Origin: Thermosynechococcus sp. HN-54
GTDB lineage: Bacteria > Cyanobacteriota > Cyanobacteriia > Thermosynechococcales > Thermosynechococcaceae
NCBI RefSeq assembly: GCF_023650955.1
Contig: NZ_CP098039.1
Span: 1,798,001-1,862,000, forward strand
DNA length: 64,000 bases
Reading direction: 5' to 3'
In this document: in pieces, positions 18,938 through 28,487 of the stretch
How the letters are laid out: the number at the start of each line of letters is the position of its first letter
How positions within the stretch are numbered: the first letter of the stretch is position 1
Translations under genes and position numbers: made by a program
Notes under the pieces: generated by a model
The model's database searches: none
What the model was told of the DNA's origin: nothing
What the model saw: the letters and a program-made list of their open reading frames with translations, nothing else

Positions 18938-19990
18938 ATGAGCACGCTAACCCTGTCACCAGAGCTGAAAGCCCGTCTAGCCATGCCGTTGCGGATTGGT
19001 TCTGTCACGGTCAACAGTCGGGTATTGCAGTCCCCTTTGGCAGGTGTGACAGACTTAGTCTTTCGGCGATTGGTACGCCGCTATGCCCCTGAGTCAATGA
19101 TGTACACCGAGATGGTGAGTGCTTCAGGGCTGCACTATTTGAAAACCCTGCCTCGGATCATGGAAGTGGATGCCAATGAGCACCCCATTAGTATTCAACT
19201 CTTTGACTGCCGTCCTGATTTTTTAGCGGAAGCCGCAATCAAGGCAGTGGCTGAAGGGGCGGATACCGTGGACATCAACATGGGCTGCCCGGTGAATAAA
19301 ATCACCAAGAATGGGGGTGGCTCTTCGCTGCTGCGGGATGTAAAAACAGCAGCCACAATTGTGCGTACGGTCTCCCAAGCGGTGCCTGTGCCAGTTACGG
19401 TGAAAACCCGCATCGGCTGGAGCGATCAGGAGATCAATATCCTTGACTTTGCCAAAGCAATGGAGGATGCTGGTGCGGCAATGATCACGGTTCATGGGCG
19501 GACTCGCGCTCAAGGCTTTAATGGCCCAGCCCGCTGGGAGTGGATTGCACGGGTGAAGGAGCGCTTGAGTATTCCAGTCATTGCCAATGGTGATATTTTT
19601 TCGGTGGAAGCAGCGGTGCGTTGTCTAGAGCAAACAGGGGCAGATGGCGTGATGTGCTCCCGCGGAACCATGGGTTATCCCTTTTTGGTCGGTGAGATTG
19701 ATCACTTCTTAAAAACAGGGGAGCGCCGGCCGGCGCCAACGGTGGTAGAGCGGCTGCAATGTGCGCGAGATCATCTCATTGGCCTCTGGGAGTATAAGGG
19801 GGAGCGGGGGATTCGCCAAGGGCGTAAACATTTGACATGGTACGCCAAGGGTTTTGCCGATGCAGCAGAACTGCGCAGTCAATTGTGCCAGATTGAAACT
19901 CTAGAGGCGGGTTTAGCCCTCTTGGATCAGGCGATTGAGCGTTTGCAAAATGTCCAAACTGTCTCAGAAACGGGGGCGATCGCGGCCTAA
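18938..19990 (+). CDS. dus: tRNA-dihydrouridine synthase (DusB-like)
   Basis: A 350-residue FMN-dependent TIM-barrel enzyme that reduces specific uridines in tRNA D-loops to dihydrouridine. Motifs in order: VLQSPLAGVTDLVFRRL (FMN-contact region), EMVSASGLHY, the catalytic Cys in VDINMGCPVNKITKNGGGSSLL, MITVHGRTRAQGF, and VIANGDIFSVEAAVRCLEQTGADGVMCSRG (phosphate-binding glycines). The C-terminal helical tRNA-binding domain follows. Overall it is closest to the DusB type. It is followed by a G+C-rich hairpin that may terminate transcription before pflB. Confidence 0.93.
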   Translation: MSTLTLSPELKARLAMPLRIGSVTVNSRVLQSPLAGVTDLVFRRLVRRYAPESMMYTEMVSASGLHYLKTLPRIMEVDANEHPISIQLFDCRPDFLAEAAIKAVAEGADTVDINMGCPVNKITKNGGGSSLLRDVKTAATIVRTVSQAVPVPVTVKTRIGWSDQEINILDFAKAMEDAGAAMITVHGRTRAQGFNGPARWEWIARVKERLSIPVIANGDIFSVEAAVRCLEQTGADGVMCSRGTMGYPFLVGEIDHFLKTGERRPAPTVVERLQCARDHLIGLWEYKGERGIRQGRKHLTWYAKGFADAAELRSQLCQIETLEAGLALLDQAIERLQNVQTVSETGAIAA

Positions 19991-20028
19991 ACCAGTGAGG
20001 AGAACGCTTTACTTTTCGCAAAAATCAG

Positions 20029-20045
20029 CCCCTAGAATTTAGGGG
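20029..20045 (+). terminator. Small hairpin downstream of dus
   Basis: CCCCTA (20029-20034), loop GAATT, TAGGGG (20040-20045). It lies 39 bp after the dus stop. No clear T-run follows, so a factor-independent terminator is only weakly supported; an RNA-stability element is possible. Confidence 0.35.
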
Positions 20046-20126
20046 GTATAATGAAAATGTAGGTGTGAGCAGGCCAAAGAAGACTGACGAGGCTTGACCT
20101 ACAACAAATTGGTTTACATTTCTAGT

Positions 20127-20140
20127 TTGATTGCAATCTC
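20127..20140 (+). promoter_or_regulatory. FNR/CRP-like imperfect palindrome upstream of pflB
   Basis: TTGAT-TGCA-ATCTC matches the first half of the FNR box TTGAT-N4-ATCAA exactly and 3 of 5 bases of the second half. It lies about 125 bp before the pflB start in a 273-bp gap. Because pflB is oxygen-sensitive, an anaerobic regulator site would make sense, but such short matches occur by chance and cyanobacterial CRP-family regulators have other preferences. Treat as a hypothesis. Confidence 0.2.
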
Positions 20141-20263
20141 TTAATCTCTGGCGCATTCTCTAGCATTTGCAGTTAGCAGGTTCGTGCTGGTTTGAGCGGG
20201 CGATCGCTATCGGTGAACGGCGATCGCGAGAAATTGCTGCACACTTGATGAGGAACATTGGTT

Positions 20264-22519
20264 ATGAACTGTACACGTTACACAGAATTGCCCGAAGCGG
20301 CATGGCAAGAATTTACAGGTGGTGACTGGGTTCATCGCATTGATGTCCGCGACTTTATTCAGCGCAACTACACTCCCTACACAGGGGATGCCTCCTTCCT
20401 AGTGGGGGCGAGCGATCGCACCCAGCAACTTTGGGCAAAAGTGCGTGACCTGATGGCTCAAGAGCGAGAAAAAGGGGTGCTCGATGCGGATACCAGTGTC
20501 CCCTCCTCCATTACGTCGCACGCACCGGGCTACATTGACCGGGAGTTAGAGCAAATCGTGGGCCTGCAAACCGATAAACCCCTGAAACGTGCCATCATGC
20601 CCTTTGGTGGCATTCGCGTTGTGGAAACGGCCCTTAAAGCCTACGGTTACGAACTGGATCCGCGCACCAAAGAAATCTTCACCAAATATCGCAAAACCCA
20701 CAACGATGGCGTCTTCGATGCCTACACACCCGAAATGCGCCGCTGTCGTAAATCGGGGATCATTACGGGACTGCCGGATGCCTACGGGCGGGGTCGGATT
20801 ATTGGCGACTATCGCCGTGTGGCGCTCTATGGGGTGGATCGTCTGATTGCCGACAAACAGGCACAGCAGGCTTCCCTAGAACTGGATGTCATGGATGAAG
20901 AAACCATCCGCCTGCGGGAAGAACTTTCTGAGCAAATCAAAGCCCTCAATGAGCTGAAGGAAATGGCGGCCAGCTATGGCTTTGATATTTCGCGGCCTGC
21001 GGCCAATGGCAAAGAGGCGATTCAGTGGCTTTACTTCGGCTACCTTGCGGCGGTCAAAGAACAAAACGGCGCTGCCATGTCCCTTGGGCGGGTCTCCACC
21101 TTCCTTGACATTTACTTTGAACGGGATTTGCGCCGTGGCACAGCAACAGAAGCCGACATTCAAGAGTGGATTGACCACTTCGTCATGAAGCTGCGGATGG
21201 TGCGGTTCCTGCGGACGCCGGAATACAATGAACTCTTCTCGGGTGATCCCACGTGGGTGACAGAATCCATCGGCGGCATGGCTCTGGATGGTCGGCCACT
21301 GGTCACCAAAACCAGCTTTCGCATCCTGAATACGCTCTATACCCTCGGTCCAGCCCCGGAACCCAACTTGACCGTGCTGTGGTCGGAAAACTTGCCGGAG
21401 GCGTTCAAACGCTTCTGCGCCCAAGTCTCGATTGACACCAGTTCGATTCAATACGAAAACGATGACTTGATGCGTCCCTACTGGGGCGATGACTATGCGA
21501 TCGCCTGCTGCGTCTCGGCGATGCGGGTCGGTAAACAAATGCAATTCTTTGGGGCACGGGTGAACTTGGCCAAAGCCCTCCTCTACGCAATTAATGGCGG
21601 TCGGGATGAAGTCTCTGGTCAGCAAGTGGCACCCATGTTTGCGCCGATTACCGGCGACACCCTGAAGTGGGAAGAAGTCCTGCCGCGCTTTGAGCAGATG
21701 ATGGCTTGGTTGGCGAAGGTGTATGTGAATACCCTCAACGTCATCCACTACATGCACGATAAGTACTGCTACGAGCGGCTAGAGATGGCGCTCCACGATC
21801 GCGATGTCTTCCGCACGATGGCCTGTGGGGTGGCGGGTCTATCGGTGGTCGCGGATGCCCTCTCGGCCATTAAGTACGCCGAGGTGAAAGTGATCCGCAA
21901 TGCCGAAGGGTTAGCGGTGGACTACGAGATCAAGGGTGATTTTCCGAAGTACGGCAACAACGACGATCGCGTGGATAGTCTCGCGGTGTGGGTTGTGGAA
22001 ACCTTCATGAACGAAGTCCGCAAACACAAGACCTACCGTAATGCTGTCCCCACGCAGTCGATCTTGACGATTACCTCCAACGTCGTTTATGGCAAGAAAA
22101 CCGGCAATACTCCCGATGGCCGCAAAGCCGGTGAACCCTTTGCACCGGGAGCTAATCCCATGCACGGTCGTGATACCAAAGGGGCGATCGCCTCACTGGC
22201 GTCCGTGGCCAAACTGCCCTATGTCCATGCCCAAGATGGCATTTCCAACACCTTCTCCATCGTGCCGAGTGCCCTTGGCAAGACACGGGAGGATCAAATC
22301 AGCAACTTGGTGAATATGCTGGATGGGTACATCCACGACCAAGGCTTCCATATCAACGTCAACGTCCTCAACCGCGAAATGTTGTTGGATGCCATGGATC
22401 ACCCTGAACTGTACCCACAACTCACGATCCGCGTGTCGGGGTATGCGGTGAACTTTATCAAACTCACCCGCGAACAACAGTTGGATGTGATTCGCCGCAC
22501 CTTCCATGAACGTTTTTAG
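20264..22519 (+). CDS. pflB: Formate C-acetyltransferase (pyruvate formate-lyase)
   Basis: A 751-residue glycyl-radical enzyme that converts pyruvate and CoA into acetyl-CoA and formate under anoxia. The adjacent catalytic cysteines are at 415-416 in [11 protein letters not shown], corresponding to Cys418-Cys419 of the E. coli enzyme. The radical glycine is Gly726 in [15 protein letters not shown]. The length matches true PflB rather than diol/glycerol dehydratase relatives. The start is the ATG at 20264 ([12 protein letters not shown]). No radical-SAM activase (pflA) is adjacent; it must be elsewhere for the enzyme to work. Codon use is like the host's. Pyruvate formate-lyase is uncommon in cyanobacteria and implies fermentation in dark anoxic mats. 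Confidence 0.95.
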   Translation: MNCTRYTELPEAAWQEFTGGDWVHRIDVRDFIQRNYTPYTGDASFLVGASDRTQQLWAKVRDLMAQEREKGVLDADTSVPSSITSHAPGYIDRELEQIVGLQTDKPLKRAIMPFGGIRVVETALKAYGYELDPRTKEIFTKYRKTHNDGVFDAYTPEMRRCRKSGIITGLPDAYGRGRIIGDYRRVALYGVDRLIADKQAQQASLELDVMDEETIRLREELSEQIKALNELKEMAASYGFDISRPAANGKEAIQWLYFGYLAAVKEQNGAAMSLGRVSTFLDIYFERDLRRGTATEADIQEWIDHFVMKLRMVRFLRTPEYNELFSGDPTWVTESIGGMALDGRPLVTKTSFRILNTLYTLGPAPEPNLTVLWSENLPEAFKRFCAQVSIDTSSIQYENDDLMRPYWGDDYAIACCVSAMRVGKQMQFFGARVNLAKALLYAINGGRDEVSGQQVAPMFAPITGDTLKWEEVLPRFEQMMAWLAKVYVNTLNVIHYMHDKYCYERLEMALHDRDVFRTMACGVAGLSVVADALSAIKYAEVKVIRNAEGLAVDYEIKGDFPKYGNNDDRVDSLAVWVVETFMNEVRKHKTYRNAVPTQSILTITSNVVYGKKTGNTPDGRKAGEPFAPGANPMHGRDTKGAIASLASVAKLPYVHAQDGISNTFSIVPSALGKTREDQISNLVNMLDGYIHDQGFHINVNVLNREMLLDAMDHPELYPQLTIRVSGYAVNFIKLTREQQLDVIRRTFHERF

Positions 22520-22609
22520 GCTCATCGTTAGGCTCTTTAGGCGAACTGCCGCCTAGATGAACGTCGCGTCCTCTATCTCGGTTGCTCTGGCGATCGGGGT
22601 AGATTTTTT

Positions 22610-23419
22610 ATGTGGGTCACATCACAAAAGGCAAGGGGGTTTTCCAGTCGCTTGGTCAATCTTGTCAACCGTCCCTTTTTCCATAGATACCCTGAGGGCG
22701 ATCGCGCCTGTTTGCTCCTCCATGGCTTGGGGGGTGGGGTTTATGAACTGCAACTTTTGGCAGAGGTACTCTATGAAGCGGGCTGGACGGTTCAGGGCAT
22801 TCTCTATCCGGGGCACGATCGCCCCCGTGCCCAAATGCCGGCCTCGACATGGCACCAATGGTATGAGGCAGTAGTGACAGCCTTTAAGCCCTTACGAGAC
22901 ACCCATCGCACGGTTGCCGTGGTGGGCTTTTCTACAGGGGGGACGCTAGCGTTGCATCTTGCCGATGAGTATGCCGTTGATGCTCTCGTGCTCCTTGCCC
23001 CCTTTTTGCGCATCTATCGGCCTTGGTTTTTGCCCTTGGCGCCGGAAACTTTGGTGCAATCCTTTGGTCAGTGGATTCCTTGGGTGCCTCGGCGGAGCCT
23101 ACCGATTCGCGATCGCGCCCTGCGCCAAGCAGCGGAAGCCGCCTGCTTTTTCAAAAGTTTTAATCTCCAAGCTGTCCGCAGTGCCCTCAACCTGATTGCC
23201 CAAGTGGCGCAAGAGTTGCCCCTCATCACAACACCAACACTGATTTTCCAAAGCCATGCCGATACCATCGTTGACCCCCAAGGGGCGCAGATCATTTACG
23301 CACAACTAGGCAGTCCCCAAAAGGAATTGCACTGGCTCAAAGATTCGGATCACTTGCTCCCCCTTGATGTCGAGCGAGAACAGGTATTCGCCAAGGTGGT
23401 CGCCTTTTTGGGAAGATAG
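22610..23419 (+). CDS. Alpha/beta hydrolase, carboxylesterase/monoacylglycerol-lipase-like
   Basis: A 269-residue alpha/beta hydrolase. The oxyanion region is CLLLHGLGGGVYEL, the nucleophile elbow is VAVVGFSTGGTLAL (GxSxG), the acid is in FQSHADTIVDPQGA, and the catalytic His is in LKDSDHLLPLDVERE. The arrangement resembles thermophilic carboxylesterase Est30 and monoacylglycerol lipases. No signal peptide is evident, so it is probably cytosolic; the substrate is unknown. It ends immediately before the TusA-like gene, suggesting a short operon with that gene and rsgA. Confidence 0.85.
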   Translation: MWVTSQKARGFSSRLVNLVNRPFFHRYPEGDRACLLLHGLGGGVYELQLLAEVLYEAGWTVQGILYPGHDRPRAQMPASTWHQWYEAVVTAFKPLRDTHRTVAVVGFSTGGTLALHLADEYAVDALVLLAPFLRIYRPWFLPLAPETLVQSFGQWIPWVPRRSLPIRDRALRQAAEAACFFKSFNLQAVRSALNLIAQVAQELPLITTPTLIFQSHADTIVDPQGAQIIYAQLGSPQKELHWLKDSDHLLPLDVEREQVFAKVVAFLGR

Positions 23420-23443
23420 TTGCAGTTGGTTACTTGCCCCGCC

Positions 23444-23668
23444 ATGGAAACACTAGATCTACGGGGAACGCCCTGTCCCTTGAACTTTGTGCGCACTAAA
23501 CTGCGGCTACAACAGTTACCCCCCCAACAACCCCTTGAGGTCTGGTTAGATCCAGGGGAACCTATTGAGCAGGTGCCCGATAGTTTGCGGATGGCGGGCT
23601 ATGATGTCCTCGGCATTGAGCCACGACAGGACTATTTTGCCCTTCAGGTGCAGCGTCTTCATGAGTGA
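23444..23668 (+). CDS. TusA/SirA-like sulfurtransferase family protein
   Basis: A protein of 74 residues from the ATG at 23444. The hallmark METLDLRGTPCPLNFVRTKL contains the conserved CPxP-type Cys (here Cys-Pro-Leu) on the first helix that carries persulfide in TusA. The second half (VWLDPGEPIEQVPDSLRMAGYDV) matches the beta-alpha-beta fold. TusA proteins relay sulfur for tRNA thiolation and cofactors. It overlaps rsgA by 8 bp, so the two are probably translationally coupled; a link between sulfur relay and ribosome assembly is not otherwise known. An in-frame start at 23420 is possible. Confidence 0.85.
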   Translation: METLDLRGTPCPLNFVRTKLRLQQLPPQQPLEVWLDPGEPIEQVPDSLRMAGYDVLGIEPRQDYFALQVQRLHE

Positions 23669-24707
23669 CCTGGTGGGCTTGGTGCGGGCAGTTCAGGCCA
23701 ATTACTATCGTGTCGGCCTGCGGGAAGCGGCCAAGGGGGTTGAGGAACTCCTGTGTGTGCGCCGCGCTCGCCTCAAGAAAATGGGGCAACAGGTGTGTGT
23801 GGGGGATTGGGTGGTGGTGAGCCATCCCGACTGGCAGGGACACCGGGGGGCGATCGCTGAGATTTTGCCCCGCCGCAATCAATTGCAACGGCCGGCGATC
23901 GCCAATGTGGATCAGGTGTTCCTGCTCTGTGCCTTGGCCGACCCCCCTGCCGATGTGCATCAGATCACCCGCTTCCTGTTGACCGCAGAGGGATTGGATG
24001 TCGAGATTCACGTGGTTTTCACAAAAGCTGATTTAGTCTCTAAAGCAGAACAGGAGCTGTGGCGCGATCGCCTGCACCAGTGGGGCTATTGTTGTGCTGT
24101 TCTCAGCCTCACCCAAGGGACAGACTGGCAATGTCTGCGTCCCCATCTCGCCAATAAAATTACTGTCGTCTGTGGCCCGTCAGGCGTGGGCAAAAGTAGC
24201 TTGATCCGCCACCTTACACCTCGGGAAGATATTCGCGTCGGCGCAGTCTCCGATCACTGGCACCGCGGGCGACACACCACTCGCCATGTGGAACTCTTTC
24301 CCCTACCCGAGGGGGGGTGGATTGCCGATACACCGGGCTTTAACCAGCCGGAACTGCCCCAAGACCCCCAGCAATTGGCAGCAGCCTTTCCGGAGATTCG
24401 CCAACGGCTGAGCAAGGATCGATGCCTCTTTGATAACTGTCGCCACGATCAGGAACCGGGCTGCTGTGTCCGCGGTGCTTGGGAGCGCTACCCCCTCTAC
24501 GTTGAGTATTTACATGAGCTAGAAACGATGGCCAGTTCCGGGCTAGCTTCTGAGCATGCGCCCCCCCTGAAAGCTAAAACTGATCGCCAAGGTCGCCAAC
24601 GATTTGAACCGCTCTTGGATCCGAAAAAATATCGCCGTCGATCGCGACGACAGCAGCATCAGCACCTCAATCCTATGGCTGAAGAAGTCCTTGATAGCGA
24701 ACTGTGA
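23661..24707 (+). CDS. rsgA: Ribosome small-subunit-dependent GTPase A
   Basis: A 348-residue circularly permuted GTPase that helps mature the 30S subunit. An N-terminal OB fold (VCVGDWVVVSHPDWQGHRGA) is followed by motifs in permuted order: G4 (VVFTKADLV), then G1/P-loop (VCGPSGVGKSSLI), then G3 (IADTPGFNQPEL). The C-terminal zinc-binding segment has RCLFDNCRHDQEPGCCV. The ATG at 23661 is chosen because the OB-fold similarity starts there. The C-terminus carries a basic tail (KKYRRRSRRQQHQH). Its stop overlaps the start of the next gene. Confidence 0.95.
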   Translation: MSDLVGLVRAVQANYYRVGLREAAKGVEELLCVRRARLKKMGQQVCVGDWVVVSHPDWQGHRGAIAEILPRRNQLQRPAIANVDQVFLLCALADPPADVHQITRFLLTAEGLDVEIHVVFTKADLVSKAEQELWRDRLHQWGYCCAVLSLTQGTDWQCLRPHLANKITVVCGPSGVGKSSLIRHLTPREDIRVGAVSDHWHRGRHTTRHVELFPLPEGGWIADTPGFNQPELPQDPQQLAAAFPEIRQRLSKDRCLFDNCRHDQEPGCCVRGAWERYPLYVEYLHELETMASSGLASEHAPPLKAKTDRQGRQRFEPLLDPKKYRRRSRRQQHQHLNPMAEEVLDSEL

Positions 24708-25885
24708 TGACTATGCCCCCTGTGTTAACCCTCCTCCTGTTGAGTGTAACGGGTCTTTCCCTCGTCATCTGGCTAGTCCTGCTGCTCTTTTGGGGACAGT
24801 TTTGGCGCATGGATCAACGCCTGCAAGGGGGAGACCTTGGTGCTTGGCCAACCGTTGTTGCTGTTATTCCCGCACGCAATGAGGCGGCAGTGATTGCCAC
24901 CAGTGTGCGATCGCTCCTCGAACAGGACTACGCAGGCACCCTACACCTGATTTTGGTGGACGATCAAAGTAACGATGGCACAGGGGACATTGCTCGCCCA
25001 ACGGCTCTGGAACTGGGCAAGGGCGATCGCCTGACGGTCATCGAGGGCGCACCGCTCCCCCCCGGCTGGTCCGGTAAGCTTTGGGCACTGTCCCAAGGCA
25101 TTGAGGCCGCCCGTGGTTTTGATCCCGATTACTTGCTGCTCACGGATGCTGATATTGCCCACGATCGCCAAAATTTGTGGCAATTAGTCGCCCATGCCCG
25201 GCAGCAACAGTGTGCCCTTGTCTCGCTGATGGTGAAACTGCGCTGCCAAAGTATCTGGGAAAAGTTGCTCATTCCCGCTTTTGTCTTTTTCTTTGCCAAG
25301 CTCTATCCCTTCCGCTGGGTCAACGATCCCAAGCGGGCAACAGCAGCAGCAGCGGGGGGCTGTATTCTGATTGATCCCGTGGCGCTGGACAAGATGGGTG
25401 GCATTGCCTGTATTCGTGATGCCCTGATTGATGATTGTTCGTTGGCAGCAGCGGTGAAGCAGGCTGGCTACCGCATTTGGCTGGGGCTAACACCGACCAC
25501 CGTGAGTTTGCGTGCCTACAACAGTCTGGGCAGTATTTGGCAAATGGTGGCTCGCACCGCCTATACGCAGTTGTCCTATTCACCACTCTTGCTCGTGGGA
25601 ACTGTAATTGGCATGACACTGGTGTATTTGTGGGCGCCCCTTGCCCTTGGTATCGGTCTGATCAGTCAATCGCTGCCCTTAGCCCTCATGGGGGGACTCA
25701 CTTGGGGGGGCATGGCGATCGCCTACAGGCCAACCGTTCGTTTCTATGGCCTCAATGGGGTCTGGGCGCTGACACTGCCCATGATTGCCTTTCTCTATAC
25801 GCTGATGACACTGGATTCGGCGCGTCGCCACTGGCAGGGACAGGGGGGCGCTTGGAAAGGACGGGTTTATCCGCGCAAGTCGTAA
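24707..25885 (+). CDS. Membrane glycosyltransferase family 2, HpnB-like
   Basis: A protein of about 392 residues. An N-terminal transmembrane helix is followed by a GT-A domain: TVVAVIPARNEAAVIATSV, LILVDDQSNDGTGDI, LWALSQGIEAA and the metal-binding DxD in YLLLTDADIAHD. Then come an acceptor motif (DALIDDCSLAAAVKQAGYRIWLG), an RAYNSLGSIWQMVARTAY segment resembling the QxxRW region, and three C-terminal membrane helices. This architecture fits the hopene-associated HpnB family, but no hopanoid genes are adjacent and the substrate is unknown. It starts within the last codon of rsgA. Its end overlaps the convergent channel gene by 19 bp. Confidence 0.82.
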   Translation: MTMPPVLTLLLLSVTGLSLVIWLVLLLFWGQFWRMDQRLQGGDLGAWPTVVAVIPARNEAAVIATSVRSLLEQDYAGTLHLILVDDQSNDGTGDIARPTALELGKGDRLTVIEGAPLPPGWSGKLWALSQGIEAARGFDPDYLLLTDADIAHDRQNLWQLVAHARQQQCALVSLMVKLRCQSIWEKLLIPAFVFFFAKLYPFRWVNDPKRATAAAAGGCILIDPVALDKMGGIACIRDALIDDCSLAAAVKQAGYRIWLGLTPTTVSLRAYNSLGSIWQMVARTAYTQLSYSPLLLVGTVIGMTLVYLWAPLALGIGLISQSLPLALMGGLTWGGMAIAYRPTVRFYGLNGVWALTLPMIAFLYTLMTLDSARRHWQGQGGAWKGRVYPRKS

Positions 25886-26919
25886 ACGGGGTGATAGGCC
25901 ATCACAATTAATGTGTCAGTGGGGTCAAGGGACTGAAAGTCCGTGGGACGAGGGTTGAGTAACACCTGTTGATTTTGGCGGCGAATCCCCACAAGGAGCA
26001 GTGGATTGTCTGGATGCTGGCTGCTGTACTCACTCACCCAAGTACTGAGAGCAGGAAAGGAGAGGCCGTAGAGGGTGACTGGATAGTGCCCCGGCTCAAT
26101 GAAGTAAAACTCATTGGTGTGATCGGAGTACGTCAGCAGTTGGCGATAGACCTCGGACATCTGGCGAAAGAGGGCACTTTGGGCAATGATGCCAGAACTA
26201 TAGTCCTGACTGGAAATCACTTCATCCACCCCTGCTTCTTTGAGGTGACGCTGGCGATCGCTATTCACCAATTCGGCCACCACATGAATATCCTGCTCTT
26301 GACCGGGGGTTTTCTCTAGGTGCTTCACCGCAAGGGCAATGAGGGCATTTTTTTCATCGGGAGCTTCCATGTCGGCATCGGCAAGGAGAATAATGGCCTT
26401 GGCCTTGGGGGCGTTGAGGCGTTCGAGGGTACCGTGGTGGGTGGGATCCCCCTGCACCACAAAAACATCAGCGCGCTCTTGGAATTCGGGGTCGAGTTCA
26501 ATGGGTTCCGCACACAACAGGACAATATCGCGGGGATGGTGACGGTTCGCCTCAATGAGTTGCCGCAGCACAAGGGGAGCCTTGGCATTCCAGTTGCAGA
26601 CAATAATGTGGTTGCTAAAAGATTTCATGGGCAGCGTTTGGGCAAGGGCTTGGGTGACAAAGTAGGAGGAAAACTTGCCAATCAGGGCACCAAAGGCAAA
26701 GGTGCCAAAGAGGAGCAGTAGCAGTTGCAGGACTTGCCCCGGCAGGGTTCGTGGGCGATCGGGATACTCCCCTACCAACGTGATCAGTGCATTACTCAAA
26801 GTCTCCCAAGCTTGACGTGGGGATTGGAGTGCCTCTTCACTCCAGAGAAAAGCCCCAATCAACAGCACCAGAATCGCGATCGCCCCAAGGGTAAGGGAGC
26901 GCTGAAGCCGTTCTTGCAT
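25867..26919 (-). CDS. Two-TM ion-channel-like protein with TrkA-N (RCK) domain and GEYPD filter
   Basis: A 350-residue protein. TM1 lies at residues 10-27. A pore loop leads to NALITLVGEYPDRPRTL, then TM2 (VLQLLLLLFGTFAFGALIG). A Rossmann RCK/TrkA-N domain begins at NHIIVCNWNAKAPLVLRQL. The order matches MthK-type potassium channels. The selectivity filter, however, is LVGEYPD in place of TVGYGD, so K+ selectivity cannot be assumed. The RCK part keeps ADADMEAPDEKNALIAL and a DEVISSQDYSSG segment. It could be a cation channel with altered selectivity or a channel-like sensor. It is convergent with the HpnB-like gene. Confidence 0.8.
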   Translation of the reverse strand: MQERLQRSLTLGAIAILVLLIGAFLWSEEALQSPRQAWETLSNALITLVGEYPDRPRTLPGQVLQLLLLLFGTFAFGALIGKFSSYFVTQALAQTLPMKSFSNHIIVCNWNAKAPLVLRQLIEANRHHPRDIVLLCAEPIELDPEFQERADVFVVQGDPTHHGTLERLNAPKAKAIILLADADMEAPDEKNALIALAVKHLEKTPGQEQDIHVVAELVNSDRQRHLKEAGVDEVISSQDYSSGIIAQSALFRQMSEVYRQLLTYSDHTNEFYFIEPGHYPVTLYGLSFPALSTWVSEYSSQHPDNPLLLVGIRRQNQQVLLNPRPTDFQSLDPTDTLIVMAYHPVYDLRG

Positions 26920-27146
26920 TGGCTTGCTGGGGAAACATCACGTCTATTTTAAGGTTGCCTTTCCCCCTTGTAGAGTCTCCCAGATTCCAGTATCCTGACT
27001 GCTATACCACTGGCAGAGGAGCGATTTATTCAGCATTATGGAAACAGACATCGGCAGTGGAGGAGGTTGACTCTTGATCAAGCCTGACGACCGACGATGC
27101 CGACTGGGAATGTACATCTGGGGTTCCCCCTAGAAGAATAGCCGCA

Positions 27147-28487
27147 ATGTCTGCCGCTGCCCTAGAAATTGTATTTGTGCTGCTGCTCATCATCGCCAAT
27201 GGCATTTTTGCTGGTGCTGAAATTGCAGTAGTCTCTGCCCGCAAAGTCCGCCTCGAACAACTGGCAAAACGGGGTAAACGCAAAGCGAGGGCAGCACTAA
27301 AATTGGCCAACTCCCCCAATAATTTTCTCTCTGCCGTCCAGATTGGTATTACCCTGATTGGCATTCTTAGCGGTGCCGTGGGGGGTGCGACCTTGGCTCA
27401 GCGGTTACAGGCTGCCCTGATGCCGGTGCCTTGGTTGGGGCAATACAGCCAGCCCCTTAGTATTGGCATTGTGGTGACGGGACTTACCTATCTTTCCTTG
27501 GTGATTGGCGAGCTGGTACCGAAGCGCATTGCCATGACGTACCCAGAGGCGATCGCCTGCAACATTGCCAAGCCCATGACATGGCTCACCCAACTGGCAG
27601 CTCCAATTGTGCATTTATTGAGTGTCTCTACAGATGCCATTCTGCAACTATTCGGAATCGTCACCACCGCAGAACAAACCGTCACTGAGGATGAAATCAA
27701 GGTTCTCATTGAACAGGGGGCACAGGCGGGTCTCTTTGAGGTGGCAGAGCAGGATATGGTGGCGCGGATTTTCAACTTGGGCGATCGCCCAATTCAGTCC
27801 ATCATGACCCCCCGCACCGATATTGTCTGGTTGGATATTGAGTCCTCGATCGAGGAAATTGAAGCCGAAATTCTGGCCAGCTCCCATTCGCGGTTTCCGG
27901 TTGCCGAAGAAACCATTGATCACTGCTTGGGGATTATCTCAGCCAAGGATTTTTTAGCCGCCCGCCTGACCCAGCAAACCATTGACCTGCGGCAACTGTT
28001 GCAACCAGCGCTGTTTGTTCCCGAAGGCCTACCCGCTCTCGATGTCCTTGAACTCTTTCGCCAGTCAAGCCAACACATTGCCCTGATTACCGATGAATAC
28101 GGGGGGATTGAAGGGCTAGTGACCCTCAATGATCTCACGGAGGCGATTATTGGCACCCTGCGCCATGAGGAAGGTGAGGAACCGCAAATTATTCAGCGGG
28201 AAGATGGCTCGTGGCTGTTGGATGGGCTGCTCTCGACCTATGAACTCAAGGAATTGCTGCGACGGGAAACCTTGCCCGAGGAGGACACCGCCAACTACCA
28301 CACCCTAGGAGGGCTGATCATTACCCTCTTTGGTCGCATTCCCCAATCCGGGGATTACATTGAAACCGATGGCCTGCGCTTTGAAGTGGTGGATATGGAT
28401 GGCAACCGTGTGGATAAGGTGTTGGTGACTGAATTAGTGGCTGATGATGCCCTAGCCGATGAGATCAACGCCAAGGAAAAGGATTAA
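27147..28487 (+). CDS. CorC/HlyC-type hemolysin-family protein (DUF21, CBS pair, CorC domain)
   Basis: A 446-residue protein. The N-terminal DUF21 membrane domain has four hydrophobic segments and the conserved IANGIFAGAEIAVVSARKVRLEQL and GLTYLSLVIGELVPKRIAM motifs. A CBS-domain pair starts at RPIQSIMTPRTDIVWL and includes FVPEGLPALDVLELFRQS and ALITDEYGGIEGLVTLNDL. A C-terminal CorC/HlyC domain (GGLIITLFGRIPQSGDYIETDGLRFEV) ends the protein. Relatives are CNNM-like transporters implicated in Mg2+/Co2+ efflux. The hemolysin name is historical. It converges with the TgpA-like gene and overlaps it by 4 bp. Confidence 0.9.
   Translation: MSAAALEIVFVLLLIIANGIFAGAEIAVVSARKVRLEQLAKRGKRKARAALKLANSPNNFLSAVQIGITLIGILSGAVGGATLAQRLQAALMPVPWLGQYSQPLSIGIVVTGLTYLSLVIGELVPKRIAMTYPEAIACNIAKPMTWLTQLAAPIVHLLSVSTDAILQLFGIVTTAEQTVTEDEIKVLIEQGAQAGLFEVAEQDMVARIFNLGDRPIQSIMTPRTDIVWLDIESSIEEIEAEILASSHSRFPVAEETIDHCLGIISAKDFLAARLTQQTIDLRQLLQPALFVPEGLPALDVLELFRQSSQHIALITDEYGGIEGLVTLNDLTEAIIGTLRHEEGEEPQIIQREDGSWLLDGLLSTYELKELLRRETLPEEDTANYHTLGGLIITLFGRIPQSGDYIETDGLRFEVVDMDGNRVDKVLVTELVADDALADEINAKEKD

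Noticed and set aside
20876-21757. 293-codon open frame on the minus strand
   Set aside because: It lies entirely opposite pflB, has no recognisable domain, and pflB is certain; it is an antisense shadow of a G+C-rich gene.
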